Origin: Panopea generosa
Taxonomy: Eukaryota > Mollusca > Bivalvia > Adapedonta > Hiatellidae
Assembly (NCBI GenBank): GCA_029582155.1
Contig: CM055898.1
Location: forward strand, 21,174,839-21,238,838
Direction: 5' to 3'
DNA: 64,000 nucleotides
Part shown: piece after piece, positions 1 to 11,190 of the stretch
Layout of the letters: each line of letters starts with the position of its first letter
How positions within the stretch are numbered: the stretch's first letter is position 1
Notes under the pieces: model-generated
What the model saw: the letters and a program-made list of their open reading frames with translations, nothing else
Database searches by the model: none
What the model was told of the DNA's origin: nothing
Position numbers and translations under genes: made by a program

Positions 1-860
1 AGTTTTACGTACACTTAAGGTAATAAGATTAAATCATAACATAAATTATCTTTCTTTACATTTACTTTAATTCTAAGGTATATATACCATAGTTATTATT
101 TCGATTCGAATCTCATTTCAATTGAAAAATGATTAATGATAAAAATGTTCATCAGTGTATTATCGTCTTGTGTAGAACATGCGGACATTCACGCAACTTT
201 TATAATAAGAGTAAATTTTAGAATTGTATCTTCAAAGATAGGTATAACATTTAAGGTTAATATTTGCAAATAAACTGTCCGCATTTTAAATGTACATATT
301 GAAATTTCAGCTGCTATAATCACGACAGACATGCTTCAATATCCTTTAAATAGATGCTTCATTGTTCTTTTCAATGTTTCATTAGACTGTTAACAACTGT
401 CATTACAGAAAAAAAATAATAAAGCAACATAATTGTAGTATTAATAACAATTATTTATATACACTACTGTTTTGTTACTTTTTGCACTTGATTGACCTTT
501 GATCTCAACTGTGACCTTTAAACGCAATTTCATGAGTGACATCCATCATCACACGATACTATACAGTTTGGGCAATGTTGTTATGGTATTGAAACAATTA
601 TTATAAAAATTGTAATCAAAATGTTAAACAAAGTTCATTTTGCTTGTTAGATGGCCTCATATAAGCTAGGACTGTAAGTTAACTAATTGATATATCAAAC
701 TAATATCTTGATAATCTGATTATCAATGTCTAAGTTGTGTCCCTTTTTGCTAGATGGACACTTCAAAATGGAACGCTTTGTCATTGTCACTCATTTATCT
801 GTCGTCATATATCGGGTTAGAAGAGAAAATGTACCAAAAGAGAAAAATACAAAAAAAACA
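1..860. other. AT-rich non-coding, nothing recognised
   Basis: No coding signal, RNA gene or ordered repeat was recognised. The sequence is AT-rich with short homopolymer runs. The first recognisable repeat begins just after it. Confidence 0.5.
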
Positions 861-1400
861 TTATTACTTATGGCTGAATAGACTTATGTAAATATATTTT
901 GGTGTGATTTGTTGTTGCTGAAATGATGGTTAATACCATTGATAAATCATAGTCACCAACCCCTTGAGGGGCGGGCCAAAACTGTCAAATTCAAGGTAAA
1001 CTATAATTATCTTCTTTATACTATTAAAGGAAGCACTCAGCAAAAAATTGTGAGCATGATTATTGATGCCTATGGGTCCTTTATAAAATTTGTGAATTTC
1101 ATTGCCCTGGGTCTCATGGTATAGCTCTGGTAATAGGGGTATACTTTACTAAATCTATATAAGAGTAAATGACAAAAACGTTTGCTTTTAATGACTGAAT
1201 AAACTGCTGTGAACCTTTTTTTTTTAGGGGGGGGGGGGGGCGGGCGAGGGTTGTTGTTGTTGCTGACATGACGCTTAAAACCTATGTGAATTTCATGGTC
1301 CCTACCCCCATGAGGTCTTGGAATGGGACTTACTTAACTAAATCTATATAAGAGAATTTTACACCGGAATACATTTATGTGAATGGTTTTTGGATAATCA
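861..1400. repeat. Degenerate tandem copies of a dispersed repeat
   Basis: Two diverged copies follow each other. The first (about 865-1150) and the second (about 1185-1370) share, in order, a 'gactgaata' or 'ggctgaata' start, 'gttgttgctga', an 'aatttcatgg'-like stretch, 'cccc...tgagg', and 'actaaatctatataagag'. A G-run of about 14 at 1227-1240 interrupts the second copy. From memory this resembles a very common bivalve dispersed repeat; that assignment is inference. A short open frame at 939-1124 lies inside the repeat and is not treated as a gene. Confidence 0.5.
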
Positions 1401-2220
1401 GGTGATATTATATGTAATGTGTACATACATATTTATTTTCCAGTGACAAACTTGTATGGAACATTGCTGAGAAGTGAGACAAGGAATAACGTAGCTCATT
1501 TGGAAGAAATGTAAACCTTAAAATACTGTAGACAACAAGTGACAAAATCATACACTGAACCAAGTTTATCATTTCATGCTGATGAGATGTCAGTTATACA
1601 CATGATTTTTTTTTCTGAAAATGTGCTGTTGTCCCGACTGATATTGCTATGATCATGGAGCAAATAAAGTAGTTTACAGATTATCGGATACATATGTTAT
1701 GACAAGGAGGTATTTACAAAAAGGAAAGTTATGCAGACTAACAACATTGTGACACTCCTGTTGAAAGACAACCACTACTGTGACCGATTTAGTATGTAAA
1801 AGTGAAACACCAATGAAACAAATCTGACTTTTTCATCATGATTAATATAAATGTGCTTAGATTTATTTCATTGTTCATCATTATTCGCTCTCATGAGCCA
1901 AAAGCTCTTCAGTCATTATGTGATTAGCTTGAGTCAGTCATTTTATTTTATTTGTCCTATAATCTTCACCTTTGCTATCTATGATAGTTTTTGTCTTGAA
2001 TATTCAAAGTTTATACAATAATGTTGTCTGTCCCATTGAGTACAATGATGAACATATTTATTTGATAGTTTAAACAAATTTTAAAATGAATTATGGAGGG
2101 AATTAAAATATAAATGAGTACATGTACATCGGGTAGATGTGCAAATAGATTGTTTAGATTTGAAATATTGTTTAAACATTAACAGTTACTGTCATACGTT
2201 TGCTTGTATGGTATTTAATG
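1401..2220. other. Non-coding, nothing recognised
   Basis: No exon-like reading frame with flanking splice signals, RNA-like fold or tandem structure was noticed here. Confidence 0.45.
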
Positions 2221-2221
2221 C

Positions 2222-2395
2222 CTATTAGCTCACCTTGACCAAAGGTTTTAAGTGAGCTATTCTGTCTGTCAACGATTTCTATAAACGACATATCTGATAC
2301 TGCTGGGCAGATTTTCACCAAGATTAGTATGAAGCATTCTTACATGAAGCTTCTTCAGTGTGATCAAGCTACTGACTGATATAATGTTGTTTTTA
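2222..2395 (+). repeat. Fragment of a 'TAGCTCACC' dispersed repeat
   Basis: The piece starts 'tagctcacc...gtgagctattctgtctgtc' and continues 'aacgatttctataaacgac' then 'tgggcagattttcacc'. These match, from memory, the order of a mollusc repeat in which an imperfect AGCTCACC/GTGAGCT inverted pair precedes a 'GTCCGTC' and 'TTTGACCAAA' stretch. The terminal pair is visible at 2227-2256. No coding capacity is seen. It is a useful taxonomic hint rather than a functional element. Confidence 0.5.
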
Positions 2396-2398
2396 TAT

Positions 2399-2800
2399 GT
2401 TTTCATATGTTTAACATATTTTTAAAGTATACATTAGAACATACGTTTAACATACGTGGTACTATTTCCGTGAAAAACATACATATTCAAATGTATGTTT
2501 AAGGTGCGTGGTACTATTTCCATGAATAAACATGTATTTAAACGTATGTTAAACGTGTGTGGTACTTTTTTCATTAAAAACGTACGTATTCAAACGTTCG
2601 TTAAACGTACGATAAATATATGTTTAACATGCGTAGTACTGTTTCAATGAATAACGAACGTTTTGACCGTACGTTAAACATAATTATGTTTAACATACGT
2701 TAAACGTATGACAGAAACGTATGTTAAACGCGCAAGGTACTATTTATATGAAAACGTACGTAAATTTACGTTAAAAGTACGTGGAGTTTTACCTATGTAC
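2399..2800. repeat. Palindrome-rich ACGT minisatellite
   Basis: A degenerate array of units is built around 'GTGGTACTATTTCC[AG]TGAA' alternating with runs of ACGTA/TACGT words (for example 'acgtatgttaaacgtacg'). Recurrences of the 'ggtacta' core fall near 2458, 2508, 2561, 2634 and 2728, so spacing is irregular, about 50-95 bp. Because the alternating part is made of self-complementary words, the array could fold into many short hairpins. No ORF crosses it. Confidence 0.65.
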
Positions 2801-3780
2801 ATCATGACATATCTAACAAGCATAGTGTGATGTATCGTTCCAACATGTTTATATGATTATTCTTGTAATTAAATAAAAAATCTTATTGTTGAACATTTGT
2901 ACCTGGACTTGTCGTTGTTGTGGCCTTTGTGATATTAATGGTTTCCATCAAAACAACTACAATCTGCAATTCAAAGTAAACATTCCTTATAAAGTCGATA
3001 CAAACAAGTATAAAAAGTAAAAGCTTCCATAAAATATACAGTAAGATGAAATGACACTATCTATTTTATATTGAGTATAGTTCGTTAATAGTTGACATAA
3101 AATGATAAAACTATAATATGACTTGTATAACACAAAATAAGATTTTGACTTTCAAATTATATTTCAAATGATAAAGCATGCATTTTGTTTGTTTACTCAT
3201 ATGATGTTAAATACAAACAATGGTTTCTAATGTTTATTCGTTTACTAAAACGTAGACACTTTTAAAAATGTCTTGAGACCGGTGTCACTTAAGCAAGCTT
3301 TAACAAACCAGTTCAGCAGACATTATTGTTACTCACCAATAGATATACCATTGTAATGTAGAATCGCACCACATCGAGACGGCTACGAAACGTCATATCT
3401 ATATCGATACTATTTGTCCAGGTTTATTGATAAACTATCTATAATATAATAACGAGGTGTAATTAAAAATGATTCGTTACTAGTTAAAAAGGAAATTAAT
3501 AAAACTGGAGCGAATTTCCAATATGTTCTTTTTTATGATGATGCTAGAAATTAAATTCGTTCACTCTTTCATTTTATATAGTTATTTATACTTGATAACT
3601 TTAATAGACGAATACTCACCAGATAGGTATTTGAACTCATGAACGAACACTTATTTGTAACATTATGATTGTGCAGACGAACGTGTGTTATTATTATTTT
3701 TCTCATTTAAATACTGCTCTACTATATGGGGTCACTCTTCAATAGTTCATGCATAAATAATTACAAGCTTGTACAATTGT
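2801..3780. other. Non-coding, nothing recognised
   Basis: AT-rich sequence without any recognised coding, RNA or ordered repeat signal. Confidence 0.4.
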
Positions 3781-4262
3781 TAATTAAGAAAACGTAAGAT
3801 AATATACAAAGAAGAATTTCACCGGCATATTTACACAAATTGTTGCAAATTATAACATATGACGAGCACGATGCATCAACTGAAGTACGGTCAATGTCTA
3901 ACAGGAACATTTTGATACCAAACTTAAAAATGGAATGTTTAAGAGAAGTTTCTTTTATTCTAGAACATAAATATGAAACGCAATTCTACTTGAAATTAAA
4001 AAATAAATTGCCTTTTCTTTAATGAATATAACGGCTCACGTTTATTGCTATTATTTTAGTTAATTGGATTGTTTGTAAACATTTTTTGTTCAATTTGTTT
4101 TTGTTGTAATACATAACTGTTTTGTATATCTATCATGAAAACATTATATTACTTTGTAATGTGACGTACTTGTTTTATGGTGGCATCAAAGAAGATTTGC
4201 GTTTTCAATGCAATCCTCATCCATGAATAAAGAATTTACGTACTAACTTCTTACTTACTTAC
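3781..4262 (+). pseudogene. LINE 3' end: C-terminal RT fragment plus 3' UTR
   Basis: The 60-residue open frame at 3840-4022 contains 'SMSNRNILIPNLKMEC' and 'REVSF'. This lines up with the C-terminal tail of the LINE at 43.6-46.8 kb, which reads 'SRSNKNVFIPKPRIEL' and 'GSLSY' at 46165-46250. In CR1/L2-like LINEs this segment comes just before a 'W-N-S-L-P' motif at the end of the RT protein. About 240 bp of AT-rich 3' UTR follows, then 'aataaagaa' and a CTTA tail, as in the 46.8 kb element. It is therefore a strongly 5'-truncated copy of a related LINE. Reading as a host exon is unlikely, since no splice sites frame it and the 3' UTR layout matches the LINE. Confidence 0.6.
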
Positions 4263-4487
4263 TTGATCGCTCACTCACTCACTCACTCACTCACTCACTC
4301 ACTCACTCACTCACTCACTCACTCACTCACTCACTCACTCACTCACTCACTCACTCACTCACTCACTCACTCACTCACTCACTCACTCACTCACTCACTC
4401 ACTCACTCACTCACTCACTCACTCACTCACTCACTCACTCACTCACTCACTCACTCACTCACTACTTACTTACTTACTTACTTACTT
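4263..4487. repeat. Compound (CTTA)n-(CTCA)n-(CTTA)n microsatellite
   Basis: An uninterrupted run of CTCA/CACT units occupies about 4271-4463 (about 48 units). It is bounded on both sides by CTTA units (4248-4263 and 4464-4487). The left CTTA stretch is the tail of the LINE fragment just before it. The outer CTTA and inner CTCA arrangement suggests that one T-to-C change in the tail was amplified by slippage. The Ser-Leu-Thr-His repeat frame running through it is a translation artefact of the 4-bp unit. Confidence 0.95.
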
Positions 4488-5896
4488 CGACATACGAATA
4501 TTCTTCTGTGGGCTTTTGGATTATATGTTAGAGACGAACTTGTTTCTGTGAACGTTTTATTGTGCAGGCAAACCTTTTGTATAGGGTCAACAAGATCAAA
4601 CGAATGTTCGTCTGTGAACCATTATTTTTATAAGCGAGTTTTCCTCTGTGATATATTCAAGTTTTTTTGTAAACATTCTGCTGTTATAGTCGCTGAAAGG
4701 TTGGCTATTTATCATACCAGAAAAATCACCTGACAAAATTCATAAACTACTTTAATTAAGGCACATATCTATTGATTATGTCTCATATATAGTGGCATAT
4801 AAACAAATTCTAGATTTGATGGTTATATATAACCTACTCCAATAGTCTTCATGCAAAGGAGAAATTAATAAATGATACGATAATCATATGTATCAAATGT
4901 GGACGTACAGAAACTCCTTAAATGTTTATTTAAGTTTTATCGATGTGCTGATAACATACCATAAAGTATTCATAGGATCAGATATGGAGATTACAAAATC
5001 ACATTGAACGTTTATACATGCTGATGTAATTTTGGCATACTGAAAAGTGTCATCATAGATTAATAACCTAAATTCAACATGAGGAATATCCTATAAAATC
5101 CTATAAAAGTCAGTTTTCTTAAAGGGACTTAACTGTGTAGCGAGAGCAAAGATAAAGTTTATAATATTTACGCAATGTCTCTATTAAATGATTTGCTTTA
5201 ACAAAGATAATGATTAATGATTCATTTAGATTTCATTAATTATTTTTACTTGTGTCTTATCATGCCAATAGTTCTTCATTATCTTAATATTGTTTTCAGA
5301 TGATATCAGAATGAATGTATTGCATTGTTATATATGAATTCCAAATAAATTTAAATATAGCGAACATAATCACTGCAGCATCCATATATTATTACCGTGA
5401 GAAGATCAATGAGAGCACGTATAGATTACCTATAAGGAATACAATGTCTTACTAATGATATATGGTTATTTATCTCGTTTTACCGATAAGGATCTCGAAA
5501 ATACTTTATATGTGTTGTTTGTTTGTACTGAATTTAAACCATTACAAGGTCATAATTTATCATCGAACGAAGGATTTAAATATATACATAATGATTTGTT
5601 TTCTTACTAAAGCAAATACTCAACTCCGAACATATCAGTGCATGAAGTATTACACAAGCACTTTAATATATCATTTTTAATGGAGGTTCTAAACTGAACG
5701 ACGATTCGAAAAAAACATTTAATGGGTGTATTTAACAGCATATAAGCAGGAACATATAATAAAAAAAATTACTACAAGTGTATTTGATACCCTCCCATGT
5801 GAAGACGTATCTTGTAGTGTATTTTTAAATCATCCATTTTTTTAACTTTGTATATTTGAAAATTAGTCTTCTACCAAGCTTATATACATATATAGG
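4488..5896. other. Non-coding, nothing recognised
   Basis: Several short open frames exist (for example 5462-5680), but they have no motif, no splice context and ordinary AT-rich composition. No feature is claimed. Confidence 0.45.
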
Positions 5897-6122
5897 AGGT
5901 TAAGAGATCTAAGTCACACTCGTGTAATGATTATTTACCTCTCGCTGCTAATTCCATTAGTTCGAACCCAGCTTGGTCCAAATACTTTATATTGGAATGG
6001 TTTTCATTTACTTGTCGAAGGGCGATGGTTCTGCTAATATTCGTTTGGAGTTGTTCTTTAAAATTTTAAACTGGATATACTATACATAACCTGCTGTATG
6101 CTGAAAATGACAATGAACCCAT
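5897..6122 (+). mobile_element. tRNA-derived SINE, copy 1
   Basis: The head has an A-box-like 'gagatctaagtcac' and a B-box-like 'tagttcgaaccc' (5958-5970), spaced as in a class-II tRNA-derived promoter. The body and tail share ordered words with the copies at 17.6 and 37.7 kb: 'acttgtcgaagggcgatggt', then 'aactggata', 'ataacctg', 'tgctgaaaatgacaatgaa'. The element ends about 80 bp before the YR retrotransposon. It is a non-autonomous element expected to be copied by a LINE; which one is not shown by this copy. Confidence 0.65.
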
Positions 6123-6213
6123 TCACAAAATATACACAAACGGACTTGTCAAATTAGAACAATTTATAACGTTTTAAAAATCAAAATATAAAAACAATAA
6201 ATAAAACAACACA

Positions 6214-7070
6214 TGACCCGGGTAAGTCTGGCGATGTGATTGATTTTGCTAAATTTGTTAAGGCTTCTGGTGTCGTTGACATCCCATCGGATGAAACGGC
6301 ACCTTTGGGGTGTGTTGGCGATACTTTTGTCGCCCCGGCAGACAAATCTACCGGGATAGCAAACCTCGCCGTGTTCAATTCAGTGCGTTGCGCACAGGAT
6401 GATACTTTTGCACACGTCCCTTTACAACTGCGTCAGCATATACGCAAAGGGGAATATGTTACTCTCGCGTTAATGTCAAAGGGTGCTCTAGAGCTGAGCA
6501 ATTTGTACGCTGGAGGTGTATTGCGTGTGACAGCCGACGGATCAATAGAATCTAGGCCAAGGGAATGTAGGGACAAGATTACGTCTATTGAACAGTGTTT
6601 TGTCATGTTTATGTTCATTGTTATACAAGAACATACAGACAGGGTAATGAACTGCTTCATTATATGTTCAATATCCGGGAGTGTTTAACTAGGCAGGGTG
6701 GTCTCGCATGCCTCCATTATCATGAGCAATTCAGAATTAGAATTCGCTGTATGTTAATTCGGGACAATGTGGGGCAGCCGCAACCCATGAATGTCTACTC
6801 AAGGCCACTCACATTTTGCTACTATTGTACAGATTTTAATAAAAGTCATGGTTATTGTAAATTGCCATCCTGTCGGTTTGCTCATGTTTGTTTGGGTGTG
6901 GTCTCCCGCATGGTGCTTGGGCATGCCCTTCAAAAGTTGGGTACCGATCACCAGCGCCCGCTACTGTAAGGTCAGCTCAGATGGACAATCATGCTTTTCG
7001 GGGTCAATCTAGACCATTTGCACCAGGGCAACGACAAAGAAGGGGTTTTTCAACAGAACACAACCATGTT
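6214..7070 (+). pseudogene. YR retrotransposon gag-like remnant
   Basis: The first frame (6236-6688) contains 'VPLQLRQHIRKGEYVTLAL', the segment DIRS/Ngaro gag proteins use before a variable linker ('IRxGEYxDLxxL'). 'DKITSIEQ' and an aromatic stretch follow, matching the conserved 'ITTIExWxxAFxxF' region. The reading then shifts to another frame (6640-6969) with 'ELLHYMFNIREC', 'YHEQFRIR' and a Cys/His cluster 'CYYC...GYCKLPSCRFAHVC', a likely nucleic-acid-binding CCCH-type finger. A third frame continues into the RT leader. At least two frameshifts are needed to read it. Function in living elements is packaging of the RNA; this copy cannot do so. Confidence 0.75.
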
Positions 7071-7535
7071 AATCGTGATATTGATACTTTGGCATCCTCG
7101 CCTGTCAATATTGAACATTTGATCGTGAAAAGCAGGCATTATAACCCCGAGGATGCAAAATATTTGATAGATGGTTTTACGCATGTTTTTTCTATAAATT
7201 ATACTGGTCCTAGAATCAAAAAACCCTGCGGTGGTGCAACGGAAGATTGATAAAGAACTTATGACAGGGAGAGTTGCTGACCGTTTTTTAGAGCGTCCTC
7301 TACCAAATTTGCATGTATCTCCAATTGGCTTAGTCCCTAAAAAGACACCTGGAGAATATAGGTTGATCCATCATTTGTCCTATCCTACCCGTAATTCAGT
7401 AAATGATTTTATTGACCATGCATTGTGCTCGGTCCAATATACACTTTTTGATGAAGCAGTTTTCATAATACAAGATTTGGGCAATAAATTGCAAGTTGTT
7501 TAAGATGGAAATTCGCAGTGCATTTCGCTTGCTAC
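7071..7535 (+). pseudogene. YR retrotransposon RT, N-terminal half
   Basis: The leader 'SPVNIEHLIVKSRHYNPEDA' precedes 'GFTHVFSINYTGPR', the usual lead-in of DIRS/Ngaro RTs. The frame then changes to 7231-7503 with 'SPIGLVPKKTPGEYRLIHHL', where 'SPxGxVPKK...GxxRxIxxLSYP' is the first RT block, then 'SVNDFI'. One base of frameshift near 7497 leads to 'KMEIRSAFRLL' (motif A, 'KxDIxSAFRxxP'; Glu replaces the usual catalytic Asp here). The coding sequence stops abruptly after the codons for R-L-L at 7535, where the LINE begins. It resumes at 10898. Confidence 0.85.
7531..7535. repeat. Left copy of 5-bp target-site duplication GCTAC
   Basis: GCTAC here and at 10898-10902 bracket the LINE. The host reading supports it: R-L-L ends in 'cgcttgcta' on the left, and the right side restarts 'cta cct gta' giving L-P-V, so one copy of the duplicated bases restores the frame. 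Confidence 0.7.
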
Positions 7536-7961
7536 ATAGACATAGACATAGACATATTTTACTAAGTAATATAGGTGTCCGGCCCAAAATACAACATGTA
7601 AATACATCATATAGAGTGACACAAATTAAATATTATACATTTATACAAGTAAATATTACGGAATTCACATATTCAAGTGAATATAAGCTTATAACATGCC
7701 ATATGAATCCAAAAATAATAACATTTGTATTAGATCATTTCAGGTTTAAGCATTTCAAAAGTGTTATAAAGTAACAGATGTAACATATATTTTTGAAGAT
7801 ATATGATTTGAAATAAATGTAGCTATATATATATCCAAAATTAACACTATAATGAACAAGACTATTAAATCATATCATGAATATTTATATTCAAAATAAA
7901 GTTAAACTATTTAGATACTGTCTAATTAATAATACAGTAGTTTACTCTTGTTAATATTACT

Positions 7962-8977
7962 TTAAATCGGCAAATCTAGAATTTCTTTTCTTCTTTTAAA
8001 AGCATTTAAAAGATATCTAGCAATACTGAAAATGCTTTTCTCATCTTTCAAGCTAAATATTATGTAATACATGTTAAGCGATCTGTTTCTTAACCAATTA
8101 GATTTGAAAAAAGTTTGTCTAAAATTTTCATACTCATTACATTCAAAGAAGAAGTGAAACTCATCTTCGACTACAGAAATATTAGTTTTCATACATATAG
8201 GACAGAATCTTAATTTTTATCTATTGATAAGTGTCTTCCCTTCTCGATCATTAAAGTATGGGTCGAACAACGAAAATTTGATAACGTTTTCCTTAAAATG
8301 TATGATAAATCAATGTCTAAGTATGATTCTGAATACAGATGAGATTTAAAATGTTTATAATGCAGAGATTTAGGAGAATCATTTAGACCTGCGATCCATC
8401 TTTGTAAATAGCAGTCTTTAATGCGTGTTTTAAATAACTGAATAAAATTTATGTCATTTCCAACATCTTGGGCAAGCCAAGCATATCCAAATCCATATGT
8501 AAAAAGTAATTCTCTAATTTGACTAGCCCAAGTTCTTCTGCCTGCTTCATCTAATTGTTTTAATATTTTATAACATTGTTTAGGGTATCTATGGTTTTCC
8601 ATACGTATAACTCTTAGCCAAAATTTTACACAGTTGGAAATATAAGTAATACATAACGGTAATCTTCCGCATTCTCCTAGCGCTAGAATATCAGATGTAT
8701 TTTGTGATAAATTACAATACTGTTTACAGAATTTGATTTGCACTTTTTCAATTTTTTCAACATACTTGTATCCCCAGATTTCAGAGCCATAACAAAGTAT
8801 GGGCCTGACCATAGTATCAAATACTTTAAACATATCTACTGAATTTAGATGTCCAAATTTACGTTGAAATCTAAACATACAGGCAACAGACTTAATACCT
8901 TGCAATGCCAACATTTCTTGCGTTTTTGACCATAGCAATTTTGGCGTGAAATAAATATTTATAAAATTTGACAACAT
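7962..8977 (-). pseudogene. LINE RT C-terminal domain and Cys/His cluster
   Basis: The frame at 8210-8977 begins near 'FTPKLLWSKTQEMLALQGIK' and continues through 'VFDTMVRPILCYGSEIWG', the thumb/post-RT segment ('LFDxxVxPILxYGxExWG') that many LINEs carry. It ends 'RHLSIDKN' and stops. One base over, the next frame gives 'LRFCPICMK...DEFHFFFEC', a C-x2-C...H-x3-C cluster (8150-8205) typical of the C-terminus of such LINE proteins, followed by about 60 residues. A frameshift separates this part from the upstream RT at about 8985. In intact relatives this region helps bind the RNA 3' end. Confidence 0.8.
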
Positions 8978-8987
8978 CTATAGTTTC

Positions 8988-10046
8988 TCAACAATAAGTC
9001 CACTTTTCTGTAAGCTTGACGATGCCTCCATTTCTAAAAACAACAATTTTTGATTTATCGAGATAAATTTTCATATCAACAGATGCACAGAATTGTTCAA
9101 TATAATTAATTTGTCTTTGAAGATGTACAACAGTATCTGAGAAACTTGAAACATCATCAGCAAACATTAAGGCTACTAACTCATTAATATCACCAGAAAC
9201 AAATATACCAAGATCACATTTAGAATGTAAAAATGTAACTAAATCATTTATAAACATAGAAAAGATTATGGGGCTGGCCACACAGCCTTGCCTGGTTCCA
9301 ATGTTACATGCGAAAAACTCAGTTAATCCATTATTAACCTTAACACATGATTTTAATTTGCTATACATAGACTGTAAAATTATTAAGAGCTTTCCATCGA
9401 CACATTTTCTTGTAAAAGCATTCCATAGTTTTTGGTGTTGAATACTATCAAATGCTTTAGCAAAATCAACAAATATACAATTAAAACGTCCTTTAAATAT
9501 GTTATCTATAGTGGTATATTTTTTCCTAAATCCTGCCTGTGACTCATCAATGACATCAAAAGTATCGCACCATTTAGTTAATCTATTACTTAATATGTGA
9601 AAGAATATTTTACATAGGGAATCGATAAATGAAATGCCTCGATAGTTATTTGGGTCATTTACTGGACCTTTTTTATGTAATGGTGTTATAATGCTTTCGC
9701 TCCAATTTTCAGGAAACGAACCTGAATCAAATATTTCATTAAAAAGTTGATTTAAAAACGGCAATATGTCATTAAGTGTATACTTATACATTTCTATACA
9801 TACTCCGTCAGGGCCTCCAGAACGGCTAGATTTTAAATGACGTATACTATCGATTATTTCTTGATTATATATAGGTTCGTTTTGGCTGCTAGAATCGTAA
9901 TGTGTATTTTCAAAGATATTATCGTTATGTTCATCATCGTCATTTTCTCTTGAAATAGATAAACTTTTAAAATAATCGTGCCACTTTTCTGGTGTAATAT
10001 CATTGTTTTGCTTATTACAATTTTCTTTTAATGTTTTCCAAAACAC
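8988..10046 (-). pseudogene. LINE reverse transcriptase domain
   Basis: The 352-residue frame shows the RT blocks in order: 'SSRSGGPDGVCIEMYKY' (block 1), 'ITPLHKKG...NNYRGIS' (block 2), 'SQAGFRKKYTTIDNIF' (block 3), 'CIFVDFAKAFDSI' (motif A, catalytic Asp), 'GTRQGCVASPIIFSMFINDL' (motif B), and 'LMFADDVSSFS' (motif C, the catalytic ADD at about 9151-9170). Between 'TIDNIF' and 'KGRFNCIFVDF' about 15-20 residues that LINE RTs normally have are absent, pointing to an in-frame deletion near 9495. The upstream linker to the endonuclease (10047-10200) contains stops. Catalytic residues are intact, but the ORF is broken at both ends. Confidence 0.9.
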
Positions 10047-10201
10047 TTTAGAATTTTTTCGAGAGCTAACTAATTCGTTCCGTTTTTTTTCTTAGCTAAT
10101 AGAGCCTTTTCGTTCAAACAAATAGATTTAAAATGATTCCTTTTTGTTTTATATGTAATAAGGTCTTTTCTATCATTCGAAATTCTAAAATATCGTAGTG
10201 C

Positions 10202-10894
10202 TCATGATTTGTCAACTTTAGCATAATTACAATCATGATCCCACCAGGAAGGTTGGGTTGAACTGTATTGTTTACAATAAGACTTTAATTTCATATTATC
10301 GCCGGCCTTTTTATAAACGTCAATAAAATCAGGTATATATGAACTGAGAGAACGATCATTACGGTTACTTATTCTTTCATTAAAGGAACGGAAATTATCA
10401 CAAAACTTAACATAAAAATCATCTTTTAACACTTCTTTCCATTTATATTTTTGCCAAGTACGCAAATTTGAATTATCAATATTATTAAAGGACTGGTTAT
10501 ATGAACAAGATTTAAAACAAAACTGACAATGAAGGGGGAAATGTACAGAGTAATCCTTATCCCCAATTTTAAAATCAGTAATAAACTTAAATAAGCTGGA
10601 TGAAGCTATCATATAGTCAACAATGCTTGCCCCATTGTTGGCAAAACATGTAAAATTACCATCCATATCACTAAATAGACGGCCATTTAAAGTATGAACA
10701 TCGTACGTAAAACATAACTCAATTAGTGACAAACCAAAACGATTATAATTTTCATCTTTAGATTTTCTTGGAGTCGAAAAATTGTCAGACGGGTAGTCAA
10801 CATCATTGCCAAATATATATGAAATATCATCATCTGGAATGTAATCATTAAAATCTTTAATTCTAGAATTAAGATCACCAGACAAGAACAACAA
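10202..10894 (-). pseudogene. LINE AP endonuclease domain, 5'-truncated
   Basis: The frame starts at the truncation point with 'FLSGDLNSRIKDF' (the GDxN block of APE-type LINE endonucleases). It continues through 'LCFTYDVHTLNGRL', 'NGASIVDYMIASSSLF' (the S-x-x-D-Y block), and 'IGDKDYSVHFPLHC'. That last block is normally S-D-H; here the Asp is Val while His is kept. The first half of the nuclease, including the catalytic Asn/Glu blocks, is missing. In active LINEs this domain nicks target DNA to prime reverse transcription. Confidence 0.85.
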
Positions 10895-10897
10895 ACA

Positions 10898-11190
10898 GCT
10901 ACCTGTAAGTGTATCAGATTTTGAACTGCTTGGTTTCTAGTTTAAGGATCATTACTACATTGACAAATGCCTGTCCTTTGGTTGTTCAATTAGTTGTAGC
11001 ACTTTCGAATTTCTGTGTACAATATGAAATACCTTCGGGAAATGTGATTTATTATCTAGATGATTTTTTTGGTGGTGATACTTCAACAACATTGTGCGCA
11101 ACATCATGTGTATATTTAAAGATATTTTGAGGGAGCTGAATGTTCCTATTGCCGATGAAAAAACAGAGGGTCCGACCGAGGTGTTAGTGT
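10898..11190 (+). pseudogene. YR retrotransposon RT, C-terminal half
   Basis: Coding resumes directly after the LINE: 'LPVSVSDFELLGF' continues the R-L-L at 7535. Then comes 'DHYYIDKCLSFGCSISCSTF' (motif B of DIRS/Ngaro RTs, 'xxxDKCLPxGxSISCxxFE'). After a frameshift the catalytic 'VIYYLDDFFGG' (Y-L-D-D, about 11049-11080) follows. A final short stretch 'ELNVPIADEKTEGPT' matches the conserved 'GVPIAxEKTxGP' element that follows the catalytic box. At least two frame changes are needed. Polymerase core residues of motif C are intact. Confidence 0.85.

Larger units (their letters stand above)
7536..10897 (-). mobile_element. 5'-truncated LINE inserted in the YR element
   Basis: The non-LTR retrotransposon lies on the minus strand. 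Its 3' end is at 7536 with a short (CTATGT)n-type tail (plus-strand 'acatagacatagacatag'), and its 5' end is at 10897. It carries the second half of an APE-type endonuclease, a reverse transcriptase, a C-terminal domain and a terminal Cys/His cluster. The 5' truncation falls within the endonuclease, just before the 'GDLN' motif, as usual for incomplete target-primed reverse transcription. The flanking GCTAC duplication supports insertion rather than recombination. Several frameshifts show it is inactive. Confidence 0.88.

Noticed and set aside
1227..1240. G-quadruplex regulatory element at the G-run
   Set aside because: A single G-run next to a T-run without further G-tracts; more likely slippage within a repeat.
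4263..4733. 156-residue open frame beginning with Ser-Leu-Thr-His repeats
   Set aside because: It is the translation of the 4-bp microsatellite plus unrelated flank; no splice or homology support.
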